Part shown: positions 34,245 through 45,983 of the stretch, piece by piece
Numbering within the stretch: position 1 is the stretch's first letter
Layout: every line of letters begins with the position of its first letter
Source of the DNA: Acanthococcus lagerstroemiae
Taxonomy: Eukaryota > Arthropoda > Insecta > Hemiptera > Eriococcidae
Assembly (NCBI GenBank): GCA_031841125.1
Contig: CM063109.1
Location: 27,437,321-27,501,320, forward strand
DNA: 64,000 bases
Reading direction: 5' to 3'
The notes under the pieces: generated by a model
Seen by the model: only the letters and a program-made list of their open reading frames with translations
Told to the model about the DNA's origin: nothing
Database searches by the model: none
Position numbers and translations under genes: made by a program

Positions 34245-35538
34245 GATATCGTTTGTTTTTTGAAGAGATCTTGATTTCAAAACGGGGGGACTAAAAGATT
34301 TGGAGGAGGAGAACATCCATTTTTGTCAGCACAATTACCGACGTGAAAGGAGTTTTTCTTTTGTCTTTTCAATTTTATTTTTTTAAATATTATTATTTTA
34401 GTTAGTTAGTTGGTTAGTTGACGGAGTTAGCCTCCCGGAATTAATAAAATAGAAAAAGCAGAAACGTGATTCCGAATCGAAAAATTTTTTCCGTTAGAAA
34501 AATTAGAATAGAAGAAGTGAAAATGTTTTCCGTAGTCGATCCTGATTTTCTCCAGTTCGCGAACTCAATATTTTTGTAGTTGGAAAATAGAGATTCTGCC
34601 CCCCCCCCCTAAATATCGCTTCTGTACGTCTTTTAAGTTGGGTTCCTTCGCATGGTTGATTCCATATGGATAAGTTAACAAGTTTATTAACAAAAGCTTG
34701 CTAGGGTTTGAAACACTCGGAGTCCCTAAGAATTTTCAAAAATTCTGACGTATAAGTTTTTCCCCCCTCCGCTTTTATCTAATTTAGTGCTGTCAGTAAA
34801 TTCAGTAGCATTTCTAGTAAATTTTCGTTTTCGAGTGGAAATTTGTTGAAAATTTCTTGTATTTTCTGTTGTACTGGCATTCGCTGCCCGTGTGTGATAT
34901 TTTAAACTAGTATGTGAGAATTCTCAGAGAGCCGGCGCGCTCGCTGAATTCGATATCGAGAACAATTATTCTGATATTCTGAGTCGGTGATGCGGTGATC
35001 TAATTAACATTGACGTAAGGTGCATGTTTAAATATTGATCTTGCCTTCAAAGGTCATCCCTGGTGGTAATCATGTATTTTGAAGGTAAAAACCCATCCCA
35101 TCGGGAAATAACGTGCCTGCTTCTAAATTTTATGTATGTACTTCGTTGGAAATTCCGATTGTTCACAAGTGTGTTTTGTTGAACTTCGTATTTATGGGTC
35201 CATGAAAATTGACCGCGGAGAATCGACCGTCGGTAGATTGGGCGCTTAGTAGAATTGATCGCTAAAAAATTGACCGTTCAAAGATGAAAATTATATTTCT
35301 ACAGAAATATACCGGTACTTAAAATATTTAAAATGAAAAGATGCGCGCAATTCCGCGGATATACGTAACAATGTCATCATTCTTGTCATAAAGGTTACCA
35401 AGCGCTAACATTTTTTTGGTGACGTTCTTATATTTTCGAAGTTTGACCGCAAGCTCAGGGACCTACCGATAGAGGGTAGGGAGCAACTATCCCCCCCTCT
35501 TGTAGGAACTTTTCACCCAGCAGTTAGGAAAATTTACT
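34245..35538 (+). other. Intron segment, mostly unassigned
   Basis: Contains a run of nine C near 34600 and an AAAATTGACCG word segment (about 35213-35285). No ends or frames recognised. Confidence 0.5.
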
Positions 35539-35850
35539 ATTTCAGTCAGTCGAGTTGAAAAAATCCAACAAGCCTAAAAAGTTTATTTATTTATTTATTT
35601 TCTGCTTTGATAATTGGGAATTAAGTTGAGAAGTGAGAAGTCAGGAAAAGTCAACAAGTCAAAGGGTTTTTCTTCTTTTGCTTTGGTACTTGGGAATTTT
35701 GAGTTGAGTCAGTTGGAAAAATCCAACCGGTCAAAAGTTTTTTTTTTTTTTTAACTCACTTTGATACTTGGGAATTCTAAGTTGAGTCAGTTGAGACGCT
35801 CACAATTTTTATCCCCCCTCCCCCTCCAAAAAAACTCTTCGGTACGTCTC
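35539..35850. repeat. Three-copy repeat with TTGGAAAAATCCAA words, copy 2 of family
   Basis: Units of about 80 bp, each with a TCCAACAAGCC- or TCAACAAGTCAAA-like word, a T run and a CTTTGRTACTTGGGAATT word, begin near 35539, 35640 and 35705. The last leads into AAAACTCTTCGGTACGTC, as in the repeat at 22575-22765. Confidence 0.7.
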
Positions 35851-37132
35851 TTGTTTCATCGCTTCGAGCAACTTGTACAAGTTTACGTGCGATCCTTCGA
35901 TAACCGTCTCAGATCCTCGGCGCCATGCCTTCACCGAGTTATTCGTGCGAGAGGAGACCTTCAATTGTGCGCCCGTAGCAATTCCACATAGGTAATGGGA
36001 ACGATGGCTGTCGTTGACCCCTGTTCCTGGAAAGGCGTCCAATAAGGGTTTCTTCAAAATAATCGACGATTTCATTCGCCTCAGCTGGTATATTTAATTC
36101 TTCGTCCGCACTTGCATTTACTCTGTTATTTCAACATAGATGGTCAATTATTTATTTTACGACGGTCAGTTTCTTCACGATTAATTTTCGTAAGCTGCCT
36201 ATTTCCCATCGGCCAATTTTCTCGTGGCAATTTTCGTGATCCCGTATTTGTGGGCAACGGTGCCGATCGCTCATTTCAGTATAACTTGAACAAGTTTCTT
36301 CGTGACAAAAATGATTTTCTTTTTTTGGAGAGTAGGGGGAGATAATGCTTCCAGATTTTTTGTTGGGAAAGAGGGAATTTTGCCCCAAACCTCCCACGAT
36401 CGTCATATCCGTCCGTGTAAAATGGTATGCGGTAGCCGAACTAGATGACTGAAAAACTAAAGCTCTCTTCATAGTGGCATCCCTGGTGATTATCCGGCGA
36501 CTCTCAAATATTTCGACTGTTCGTTCTTCGTTGATAGATGAACTTCCAGTCCATGAGTTGTAGATGACTAGGGGGGTTATGTAAACTCCCCCTCTCTAAC
36601 TGGTAGATCGAGATTATAAAAGCGATAACGTTATTACGTAATAAGCGAAGTTTAAAAAATTATTTTCTCGTTTATTAGTCTACATTTTCTGGCGCATAGG
36701 TAGCAAAATTGGAATCCCGTTTCCTCGAAGATGTATCTGAAAAGGGGACTGGCCAGGCCCGCAGCAAAAGGGGTGCTAGGGGGTGCTGAGCACCTCTGGC
36801 AAAATGTTATGAATAAAATTAACGAATTCCTTGTATTTTTCTCGCTAGTTTTTTTTTTTTTTTTTTTTTCCAAAACCTATCTTTCCACTACATTTTAATG
36901 TTTATAAACTAGGCAATTTGCTTTGAAAGATAGACGAATCGTGTGTTATTTGAGAAATCCTGATAACTTGATAAGTCCACAGACATAGAATTTTTTACTT
37001 CCAAAAGTTCGAAAATTTGATCGTTGTATAAGTGTTAATCTTTTTTCATACGACGTATTCAATTTTTTTCCACTGTATTGTCGGTAAATTGAATCACCAG
37101 TTTTGATTATGAATTTTGAGGCCAAATTCAAT
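35851..37132 (+). other. Intron segment, mostly unassigned
   Basis: Contains a GGGGTGCT...TGCTGAGCACC word near 36770 and a T run near 36848. No supported element or gene. Confidence 0.5.
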
Positions 37133-37406
37133 CAGTGGCGTAGCCAGGATTTTCCCAAAGGGAGGAGGGAGGGGCGGGCGAAGTAAGATTTTCAAGGGAG
37201 AAAAAGTCAAAAATTGAAATATCTTTTTGAAAAATCGCCGATATTATTAGAGGACTATTTTATGAAAATCTAGAGCGAAAGTTTTTCTCTCGAAAAAACG
37301 TGTTTTAAAGGCAAAAAATTGTTCATGTTTGCATATTTTACATTTAATTTCAGGTGCCTTGGGGGCATTCGCCCCCTTCGTCCCCCTCCCGTTGGCTACA
37401 CCACTG
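37133..37406. mobile_element. MITE with CAGTGGCGTAGCCAGG ends, copy 1
   Basis: Left end CAGTGGCGTAGCCAGGATTT; right end GTTGGCTACACCACTG, inverted with one mismatch over 14 bp. The interior has G-rich and C-rich stretches next to the ends. It shares its left half with 17987-18140 and its ends with 51759-52007. No clear target duplication. Confidence 0.75.
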
Positions 37407-37629
37407 CCTCGTAGAAATCTTCGGATTATATACTATGTGTATCCTCAAGCTTCTCCCCCCCCCCCGGTAAACAGTCAGCACTCCCTACCGCAGATGGCTG
37501 ACTACGGGCCTGGGGCTGGCTGTGGAGGAAGTTCCTCGTATACTCATCAGTTGATTAAATCGTTCTCCCTTGGGGTTGGAAAATTCAGTTTCATTGCGAT
37601 GGCAGTGTTTGACAATTTTCGACATCGAT

Positions 37630-37856
37630 AATGCCGATATTTCTCATTTCAATATCGATATTGGTTCAGTGATATTTTGATATTTTATTGATGTTTTGCT
37701 ATCATTATTGCTCTTTAGCGATAGCGATGTTTTAAAATTTTTGATATCGATAATAACTGACAACATCAGTGCTTTTCTTTTCAGTATCGATTTTGGTTCG
37801 ATGTTATTGTTTATCTATATTTCGATATTTTATCAATATTTTGCTATCACTAGAGT
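37630..37856. mobile_element. ATCGATA-word segment with a hAT-like right end
   Basis: GATATTTTGATATTTTATTGATGTTTTGCTATCA-type units are repeated twice (about 37673-37715 and 37821-37852), with ATATCGATAAT and AATATCGATATTG words between. The right edge TTTGCTATCACTA resembles the ends of the other word-filled elements. The left end was not identified. Confidence 0.5.
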
Positions 37857-39389
37857 ATGCGGAGGCAAAATTGAAAGAACAAACATCTATCATTGTTAAT
37901 TTAAATATTTTCATTTGTTGACAAATGTGGTCTCCAGTTGGCGAAGTTTAAAATGTAAAAGGTTTTCTGTGTTTCTTTGCTCATTGGTTCGTCCATTCTC
38001 CAAATGGTGAAATTGAGATTTATAGTTTCACGTTGTGTTGCCGATTTATCGTTGCCAGCGTTCTTGCCTAATGAATTGGCTTCCGGTTAATTTTGTACCA
38101 AACGGTTCTTTCTGTAATTCAATGTGACATTCGAATTCGTATCTTGCTGAATTTCCCATCTTTTCGGCTTGAAATAACTATGTAGGGTATTTGAATCACT
38201 CGATCATCAGACCTGGCTTAAGTTGAATTCCGAGCGAATTTTCGACTCTCAACTGTTCTCCATTTTACGGCTATCGTTCATCGTGTTATATCAAATACCT
38301 CATCTACTTCCGTTCCACTTGTCGTATCGGTTATAAAATTTTCAGATTTTGGAAGAATTTTGGCAATGTGTCGGTTAAAATTCGAAGGATTAATCTGTTT
38401 ATCTTTTTTTTCTCTTCTGCGCATCACATCTTGTTTTCCGGGGTTTCTCACTCGAAACAACTTTATTATCGATATTCAGGAAAAAATTAATCGCCGAAAA
38501 TATGCCATCAATAACGGCGATGGACTCGGAGCGTAATTCGACCATGTACGATACCTGTTTCGCACTTCTACGCTCTTTGTATTTTGCATACTCGTGTACA
38601 AAAAACGCATTTACCTGAATGTGTCTGGTTCGATGGTGCCATGTTGATCTGACATTTAATGTGCTCGCGATGTCAGAAACCTCTCCGGTGTAATTTGTTA
38701 TTCGACTCTGATGTTTTTTCCACGCGTTTACTCTTCCGTGTACACGTCCCGCCGATATAATATGTAATATTTTTTATTAGTATAATTGAACAGGTATATA
38801 ACGAGAGCAGAATATATCGGCGTGTTGAAACGTGAGCGTAACTTTTTAGCGAATGGATTTGCATATAGGCCGTGTATAATTAAAAATTCTAGAATATACT
38901 CTCAGTTAGTAGTGGAAGAAGTAGAGATCAAGATTGATAAGAGCGTTGTATGCAATGCATCTTGGAGCTGGCGCAGTGCTGGAGCTCAATGTGCCAATAA
39001 ATTACTTTCCGAAAATGGATTGGAATCCAACTTTCAAACTGTCGCAATACTGATTGAGATTATTGACACCCTTGATGCGTGTGTACTTCACTTTTAAGGC
39101 AATTTACCAAGAAAATGTGAGATTCTGGATACATGTATCATACCACGTATCACACGTGTCACTCGTGATTGCGATGTATGCGAACTTACCGTATTATCGT
39201 GCTGTTGCGTTAGTAACTACGTGATCGAACACACGGCGTGTTTTGATATAAACTAGTTGGGTAAAAGTTTGGTTTCGTATTTGTTCGCTCAGGTATCTCA
39301 GAATTTATACCTTTCTTTAGGCAGACGTCAGCTGGTGTAGAAGCAGAAAGAAAACTAAAATCATCGCCCTTACGAATGCGTTTGTTCAG
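37857..39389 (+). other. Intron segment without supported features
   Basis: A 103-codon open frame at 38786-39097 has no recognised motif. No repeat ends seen. Confidence 0.45.
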
Positions 39390-40787
39390 AACTCGACCCT
39401 CTATCTTCTCTACATGTTGGCGCCCGAACTTGAATACTTATTCGACCATTCGATTTTGTTCATAACTGGACTACCTTCTCTACATATTGGCGCCCGAACT
39501 TGAATAATAATAGTCAACAATTTTCATTCTCACATTACTGCATGGAAGCATTGAAATATCATTATGTGTAGTCACTATATCAGCGCTGTATTTATACAAG
39601 GGAACACCTAGAAAGTAAAAGTGAAAACAAAGAAAAAAGAAAAGCGAGCAGAAAGGGAAAGGGAGGGGGGCGAGAAGATAGAACTATGAGGCGCTTCTTA
39701 AGATTTATCTTGGGACGCATTTCCCCTAAATCCGGCGCTGGTCACTATGCGGGATGGTCAGAATTTGGATCACTTAGAATTTAATCCAGAATCTGGATTC
39801 TGCATTTTGATTCTGAATCCTTTGCAGGAGGATTTTAGGTTTCAATTTTAAATCCTTTTTTTTAAAGGGGGGGGGGATGATTTATGTATTAGACTTGAAT
39901 GCTCTTTGTTCAAGAGGAGTTTGATGTCCCGAATTCTCAAAATCATATTTTTGATTTTAAATTACTTTTGAAAAAGACTTCGGATTTTGATTAGATTTAA
40001 GATTGCAACTATTTTTTGGAGGATTTTTCTCCTAGTAGGTCATTATGGACGCAGTTGATCTTTTGCTTATTGAAAATGGATGGATCGATGGATGAAATAT
40101 TGGATCGACTTCTCTCCTCAATTTCACCAAAGTTTGGAATTAATTGAGGACAAATATTTTCTGTTATCTTCTGCAGATGGACTCCCGAACTTGAACAATG
40201 ATTCTGGACCATTTTCATTCTCTGGTTACTGCATGAGAACCATAAGGTATCCTTATGTGTAGTCACTACCCAGGATGTGCGTGATTAAGGCATGTCTTTT
40301 GAGATTCAAAAACCAGGATGATAATTCTGGATTTCGATTGTAAAAGAGGATTTCGGATAAAGAGTTTGAATCTTCTTTCAAAAGGAATTCTGTTTGGAAT
40401 TCAAATACATTTTCTGGTAAGATTTCATCATTTGAAAATCCAGAGATTTCATTCAAATCGTGGGTTTTCATTTTATATTTATTTTTCAGAAGATTTTGAA
40501 TTTTGATTTTCAATGGTATTTTTAAAGAGATATTTTGGAGATTCTGCCCATATTTGATCACTATGGACGTACTAGTAGATATGTAAGATATATTCGTCTG
40601 AGCAGGGATGGATGAATTATTGCATCACCCCTTCTCCCCAGTTCCACTCTTTAGACTGGGAATTATTCGAAAGCAAATCGTTTATCATCTCGTCATATTG
40701 GCGTTCGATTTTCAGAAAAGGTTTTCACTCGACCATTTTCATATCCACGTTACTGTATGAAATCATCAAGGTATCCTTATTGTGACT

Positions 40788-41224
40788 TAGAGATTCCAAT
40801 CATTAGCAGTTTTGTAATCAATTTTAATCAAAAATCGATTATTTTAAAAAATCGTATCAGTCGGGAGGAAAAATCGATTTTTTGATCAATCGAGCATCGA
40901 TTTTTAAACTATAGTAATTCATCACACACTTTTTTGTTGAAAATGATGAAATGTAACGTAAGAAGATTTATTACAATAATTTTGGCCGCACTTAATGTCA
41001 GAACACTGAATGAAAAGATCACACCACTCACAGTTTGAGTCTTTGAGTCTACTTTGCGTTATCAGCTTATCAGTCAAGCAAAAGTAGTAAAACGATCAAA
41101 AATCGATTATGAAAAAAATGATCGATTTTAAATAATCGAAAGTTGATGATCGAATCAAAAATTTGATTTTTATAGACCGATCAGTCGAAAATGAACGATT
41201 ATCTATTTGTGATCGGAATCACTA
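40788..41224. mobile_element. hAT-like non-autonomous element filled with AAATCGATT words
   Basis: The left end TAGAGATTCCAATCA and the right end TGATCGGAATCACTA are inverted and nearly match the ends of the GATC element at 16167-16975. AAAAATCGATT, AAAATCGATTTT and GATGATCGAAT words fill both subterminal zones. The target duplication is unclear. Related array units (40252, 39560) show an uninterrupted TTATGTGTAGTCACTA at the insertion point. Confidence 0.7.
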
Positions 41225-42683
41225 TGTGTTGTCAGTCATTATCAGGGATTGGCAGGACGGCGATGTTTCTCAAAATATTTTCCATCGGACATTCAGGAAA
41301 TGCCTAATAATATCTGGGAATCGGAAATCACTGTTTTCAAACCATTTTTCTAGTAAACGGATTTGAATGTCAAGTGACAAAGTATGCTAAGCGACAAGAA
41401 AACTTGAGTCACTTTAGCCTATTCTGACCCTTGATTTCAAAGTTTCCGGATGTTTTCTTAATCGAGATTTTTATTGTATTTTTCTAGGAAAAAGGAAATT
41501 TGGAATTCTTGTTGCGAATGTTTTTGGGAAGACGGGAAGGTGGAATTCCACTGAGAATTATCAAAATATAGAGAAATTGGAATTGTTTTGGGAAACATCC
41601 TTGAAACAGGTTTAAATCTTCCAAGAATTTTTCCACTGGAAATGGTCAAAATTTCGGATAATAGGAATTATTTCGGAAAACATCCCTGAAGCAGGACGTA
41701 AATCTTTAAGAATTTTGAAGTAAATTCCGATTTTCGATCCTTGTTTTAGAAAGATTCCAAGTTTGAATCCGTTTTTTCAGGAGGGATTTTATATCAAATT
41801 TCAGTTCTCTTTTTGTAAGTTTTTGCCTAATTGTAGGATGTGGAAAGAGGAAATCCCCAAATCCGGATGTTGGAATTCGATTTTACAATTTTTGTTCACA
41901 GAAATTCTTGGATTTCAATTTCAAATTTCGTTGAGAAACATGCGAGAAAAAAAGTGGACGATGTTCATTTTTGGTCACTGTGGAGGTTACAGGAGACTAT
42001 TTTCTAATTGGGGATAGGTGATGAAATCTTGATCTCCTCCGCGCCCAAGTTCTGCTATTCTTCGAGCTTGAAATCTCTTGTGGGAAAATATTTTCTTATG
42101 ATTTGTCTTTAGGACATGAAAATCCTAATTTTTTAAAACTCGGATCGTGGATTTTGATTTTAAAGCTTTGATAAAAAAAGTTTGTTCCCCAATTATTGTA
42201 GAATCTAAAAAGAGGAAATCCTCAAATCTGGATTCTGAAATTGGATTTTATAATTTTGATCGCAGAAGATCTTGTATTTCAATTTTAAATTTCGTTGAGA
42301 AAAATTCCCCCAAAAAAATTGGAGATGTTCATTATGGTCACTATGAAAGTAACATGAGACTTTTTTCTGATTGAGGATAGGTGGATGAAATATTGATTTC
42401 CCCCGCTCTCAGGTTCTATTCTCCAAGTTGGGAATCGTTTGTGGGAATCTGTGAACATATTTATAACTTGCCTGATTTTAAGACCTGAAAATCCTAATTT
42501 CTCAAAAGTCGGATCGTGGATTTTAATTTTGAAGCTTAGAAAGGGGGGGGGGAAGTGTTTCTTCTAATTGTAGAATTAAAAAAGAGGTAATCCTCAAATT
42601 CGGATTCTGGAATTGGATTTTTTTGTTCACAGAAGATCTTGGATTTCAATTTTAAACTTCGTTGAGAAAAATGCAAAAAAAAA

Positions 42684-42714
42684 AATAATAATAATAATAA
42701 TAATAATAATAATT
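42684..42714. repeat. AAT microsatellite in tandem array
   Basis: An A run followed by tandem AAT units, absent from the neighbouring array units. Confidence 0.95.
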
Positions 42715-43230
42715 TGGATGATGTCTATTTTTGGTCAGTATGAAAGTAACGGAAGACGTTTTTCTGATTCAGGATGTGTGGATAAAATCTCGGATCTCCT
42801 TCGCTTCCAAGTTCTATTCTCCAAGTTTGGAATCTTTAGTAGGAAAATGTTTTGTATAATTTGCCTGGTTCTGGGACTTGAAAATCTTGATTTCTCAAAA
42901 GTCGGATCGTAGATTTCGATTTTATAGCTTGAAAAAAAAAGTTTCAATTTTTTGTGGATTTTGTCCATTACTGGTCACTGAGGACGTATTACGTGATCTT
43001 TTCTGTTTGAATATCATAGATGAATTCTTGGATCACCCACTGGTCCCCAGTTCCATCCTTCCAAACTCGGAATCGTTTCAGAACAAATCTTTTCTATCAT
43101 CTCTACGTATTGGCGCCCGAACTTTGATAATAATTCTGAGTCGACAGTATGCATATGTTCTCATAAAATTATCACGGTATCTCGACATATGGTTATTCTT
43201 AACGTAGCAATGCATTTTTTTACTGTTCGG

Positions 43231-43644
43231 AGAGGGACAAATAAAATCTTGAGTCGCCTTTGTAGGCCCGGCACCAGAATTCTGTGAGGCCAGATTTCAT
43301 GATGTTGACCCTTAAAAGTGATGGAATATTCCTGTTTGCGAGCAAAGCGAAAAAAACGAATCCAATTTTCCGTAGAATTTTTATAAAAGAACGATATTTT
43401 GGACGATCACGGGGTTATTCCACCCCTCATATCCCCTTTTCCATATTCCGTATTTTCTGCTGGGAATCCTTCGAGAGTCAGTCGCATCTATCGTGTCTAA
43501 GTGTGAACTCGATCTTTGTAGGGTCATGTTTCTTCCCTGCTATGAAGGCCGATGCCTTGGAATTTTTTTTTTTTAGGGAAGCTGGTTAAAAGGGTTGAAG
43601 GCACCAGAAATCTCGCCTTAAATCTTGGAAATTCGTGTAACATA
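43231..43644 (+). other. Intron segment without supported features
   Basis: GGCACCAGAATTC near 43270 and GGCACCAGAAATC near 43602 are similar words. Nothing further supported. Confidence 0.45.
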
Positions 43645-44245
43645 TGTGGCAGTTTCTATAAAAAGGGGTAACTTTGTCGATCGATCGAAGTCTCAGAAAA
43701 CGCAAAAAAAGAAAAACAAAATTTTTCAGTCGAAAAAATCAATTTTGAGATTTTGGTTGATTTCTATAGAAAAAACATCGCTGTAACAAAGAGACAAAAT
43801 TTACGCGCATGAGAGTGAAGAGGGAGAGAGAGAAAGAGAATTATGAAAGATAATGAGAAAAGAATGCGAATGTCTGCGTTCGCTTCTTCGTGGTTTTTCG
43901 GAGCTCACGAATAAATCCGATGTTCTGAATTGTTACCACGAAGAAGAGCGAGAAATTACCTTTCCAACAAGCCCTCGTCGAGGCTGGTAACGTGATTCCG
44001 CGGCGAGTTAAGGCCGCTTGACGGAGTGGGAGAAAAAGGTGTGTCTAACTTTAAACGCGTTTTTCCCGAAAACGTGTTGTTGCGCGTTCTCCCACTCATC
44101 TTTGACCCCTTGTATCACCGGAACGAAAAACGCTGCAAATCTCGCTCCTTGGAATGGGCATTCATTCCTCTATTACGTAGGTACTGACTGTAACTCAAAA
44201 TTCGTCGGATCGACAAAGTTACCCCGTTTTATAGAAACTGTCACG
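43645..44245. mobile_element. Tc1/mariner-type MITE with 45-bp inverted ends
   Basis: TGTGGCAGTTTCTATAAAAA at the left and TTTTATAGAAACTGTCACG at the right belong to 45-bp inverted repeats with about six mismatches. They share GGGGTAACTTTGTCGATC. TA flanks both ends (43643-43644 and 44246-44247). The 601-bp interior has a purine-rich stretch and no transposase frame. Confidence 0.8.
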
Positions 44246-44889
44246 TATAAAGAGTCTCTCCTTTCTCAAATTTCCCGATGAATTGCTGGAATTTCCCGAT
44301 CTTTCAGAATTAAATTCTGAGAACTGCATATATAGTTGGCAATCACAGAATCCAAGATAGTTCTCTGATTGGTCACTAAAGCCTCTCGATTTTTTGGAGT
44401 AATTTCTCTAGTGGGAGTGTTGCCCCATGCATATTCTACGGTTGTAAGTCTATTTATTGACTGTCATAATTCTTCAGTCGCTCTTGGTACTGAATTTTTG
44501 TTGTCTCCGGAATCAATCGAAATTTTTCCCTGTGTCGACTTGATGTGAATTTTTCTGATGGTCGTCCCGAATGAGACGTATTCTGAGTTTGAAGCTCATT
44601 CGGTGTTCTGCTAAAACGGTTGCTGTCTCTGCTGAACGCGATTCCGTGTTGACGGACTCAGCCGGAAGTTGTATCTGGCAGATAAGTGCTTTCATTCCAG
44701 TTCAATAACAATAGCGTTCGATTGCGAATAATCGTACGAAAAAGCAGCAGCACGTCGCTCATAATCACGAGATCTTATTCGAACTCCGCGTTCTGTTTTC
44801 ATCGTCTGATGAGTGCGATAATGTGCGCTTGCTCAACACTCAGAGTTGATTCGCCGGTGGCGCAATTTGAATTTTCAATAACCTTTCTG
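44246..44889 (+). other. Intron segment upstream of the CpG-rich promoter region
   Basis: CpG density rises toward the right. No element ends or coding exon supported. Confidence 0.5.
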
Positions 44890-45295
44890 TACGGAGAGTC
44901 GAAAGCCGGAGCGCGATATAGGTATGCAACCGAACGCAGCAAGCATCTGGTTCCGGGTGCTTTTTCGGCAAAATTTCCCGGTGCCGATGCGGGTGCGAAG
45001 GTGCGAGCGCGCACGTAGCCGAGTGGTCGTTCTGCGTGCACGGTCCCTCTGCTATTGACCTCGTTTCGCCAGGACCGGCGTCCGTATCGCGTGGAACCGT
45101 CTGTCGAAGACCCGACCGGCGACGTGCAGAGCGTCGGTTTTGGCCGGCCGGGTCGACCGCGTGACTGGATCCGTGTTCGACGGGACGTAAACGAAGGCGG
45201 CGTCGATCGCGAACGGGGCGCGACTCGTCGCGGCGCCGCTCGCTACCCGGCTCGCTGGTATAAAACGCGGGCGAGCACAGCGAACTGGTAACACT
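44890..45295 (+). promoter_or_regulatory. CpG-rich segment with TATA box: putative internal promoter
   Basis: This is the most CpG-dense stretch of the window, with many CGCG and GGCCGG words. It ends in a TATAAAA box at 45259-45265. A start site would lie about 25-35 bp downstream, near 45285-45295. From there to the exon end at 45798 the first ATG is at 45730, so a leader of roughly 440 nt without any upstream ATG is predicted. It probably drives a short isoform of the mustard/OXR1-like host gene, though a separate gene cannot be excluded. Confidence 0.6.
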
Positions 45296-45729
45296 GTCCT
45301 GCGTTTTATTAACCGAGATAGTCGCGTACATCGATCTCGTAATTCATCGAAATAGCGTCGTCCGCGTTACGTACGATTTTTCGAGAATTTTTGCGAATCG
45401 CTTGTTGGGAAGTATCGTTTTCGACCGCAGCTTAGCCTTCAACTGGAGTTGCAAGTCCGATATTGTAAAACAGTTTTAAGCCTTTGTTTTTCGTAATTTT
45501 GTTTCTTCGGGCTTCGGCTGAATTTTTTTCTATTTCGGATTTCCGAGCAGCGGAGAGTCGAGAGTGCGTTCATCGACGCCATCAGTGTTTTTCGCCAGTT
45601 CGTTCGACTCAAACCGTGAAAGTGGCGACCGTTACGGAGACCAACACGAGGGATCTGGTGATCGCGGCCAGATTTTTCAAGCTGTTCAAAATTCGGTCCA
45701 AAAAGTATTTCTTGGTGCACGACCACAAG

Positions 45730-45798
45730 ATGCCGAAGAAAAAGTCGCCCGCGGCTGCGCTCGTGAAGCTGGCTCGCTATTTGAAGCTGAAATGCAAG
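45730..45798 (+). CDS. Putative alternative first coding exon of the short mustard/OXR1 isoform
   Basis: ATG 45730 sits in a fair context (CAAG before ATG, A at -3) and is the first ATG after the TATA-box promoter. The 23-codon frame starts MPKKKSPAAALVKLARYLKL, strongly basic, and ends at AAG|GTAAAT in phase 0. Third positions here and in the frame upstream are GC-rich, unlike flanking DNA. The exon ending at 7942 also leaves phase 0. Both could therefore splice to the same downstream acceptor that begins the TLDc-containing part. In vertebrate OXR1 and NCOA7 an internal promoter adds a short distinct N-terminus at the same junction. A shared acceptor lies outside the window, so the link is inferred. 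Confidence 0.55.
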
Positions 45799-45983
45799 GT
45801 AAATTGAGTCGATTTTCGGTATTTGGTGTTGGTTTGTTGGAGGGTCGTTGAATGGTTGGAAAGTGAACTGTGTATGAGTATTCGAATTTTACGTCGTGGA
45901 TTTTCGCGTATTGTAATCAGAATCGTTTAGTTTTTTTTAACTCGATTGGTTTTGTGGTTATCGTGAATGCATAGAGATCTTGT

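Larger units (their letters stand above)
39390..43230. repeat. Degenerate tandem array, units near 360-395 bp
   Basis: Landmarks recur in order: GGTCACTATG-type words (39739, 40036, 40553, 41973, 42337, 42731, 42968), CCTCAAATTCGGATTCTGGA-type words, AGTCGGATCGTGGATTTT words and TTGGCGCCCGAACTTGA words (about 39418, 39488, 43110). Clearest units begin at 41971, 42335 and 42729. Units are strongly diverged and interrupted by an inserted element (40788-41224). It is old satellite-like DNA within the intron. Confidence 0.75.

Noticed and set aside
44840..45331. 163-codon minus-strand frame in the CpG-rich segment
   Set aside because: CpG-rich DNA lacks stops on both strands; the + strand TATA box and exon explain the region better.
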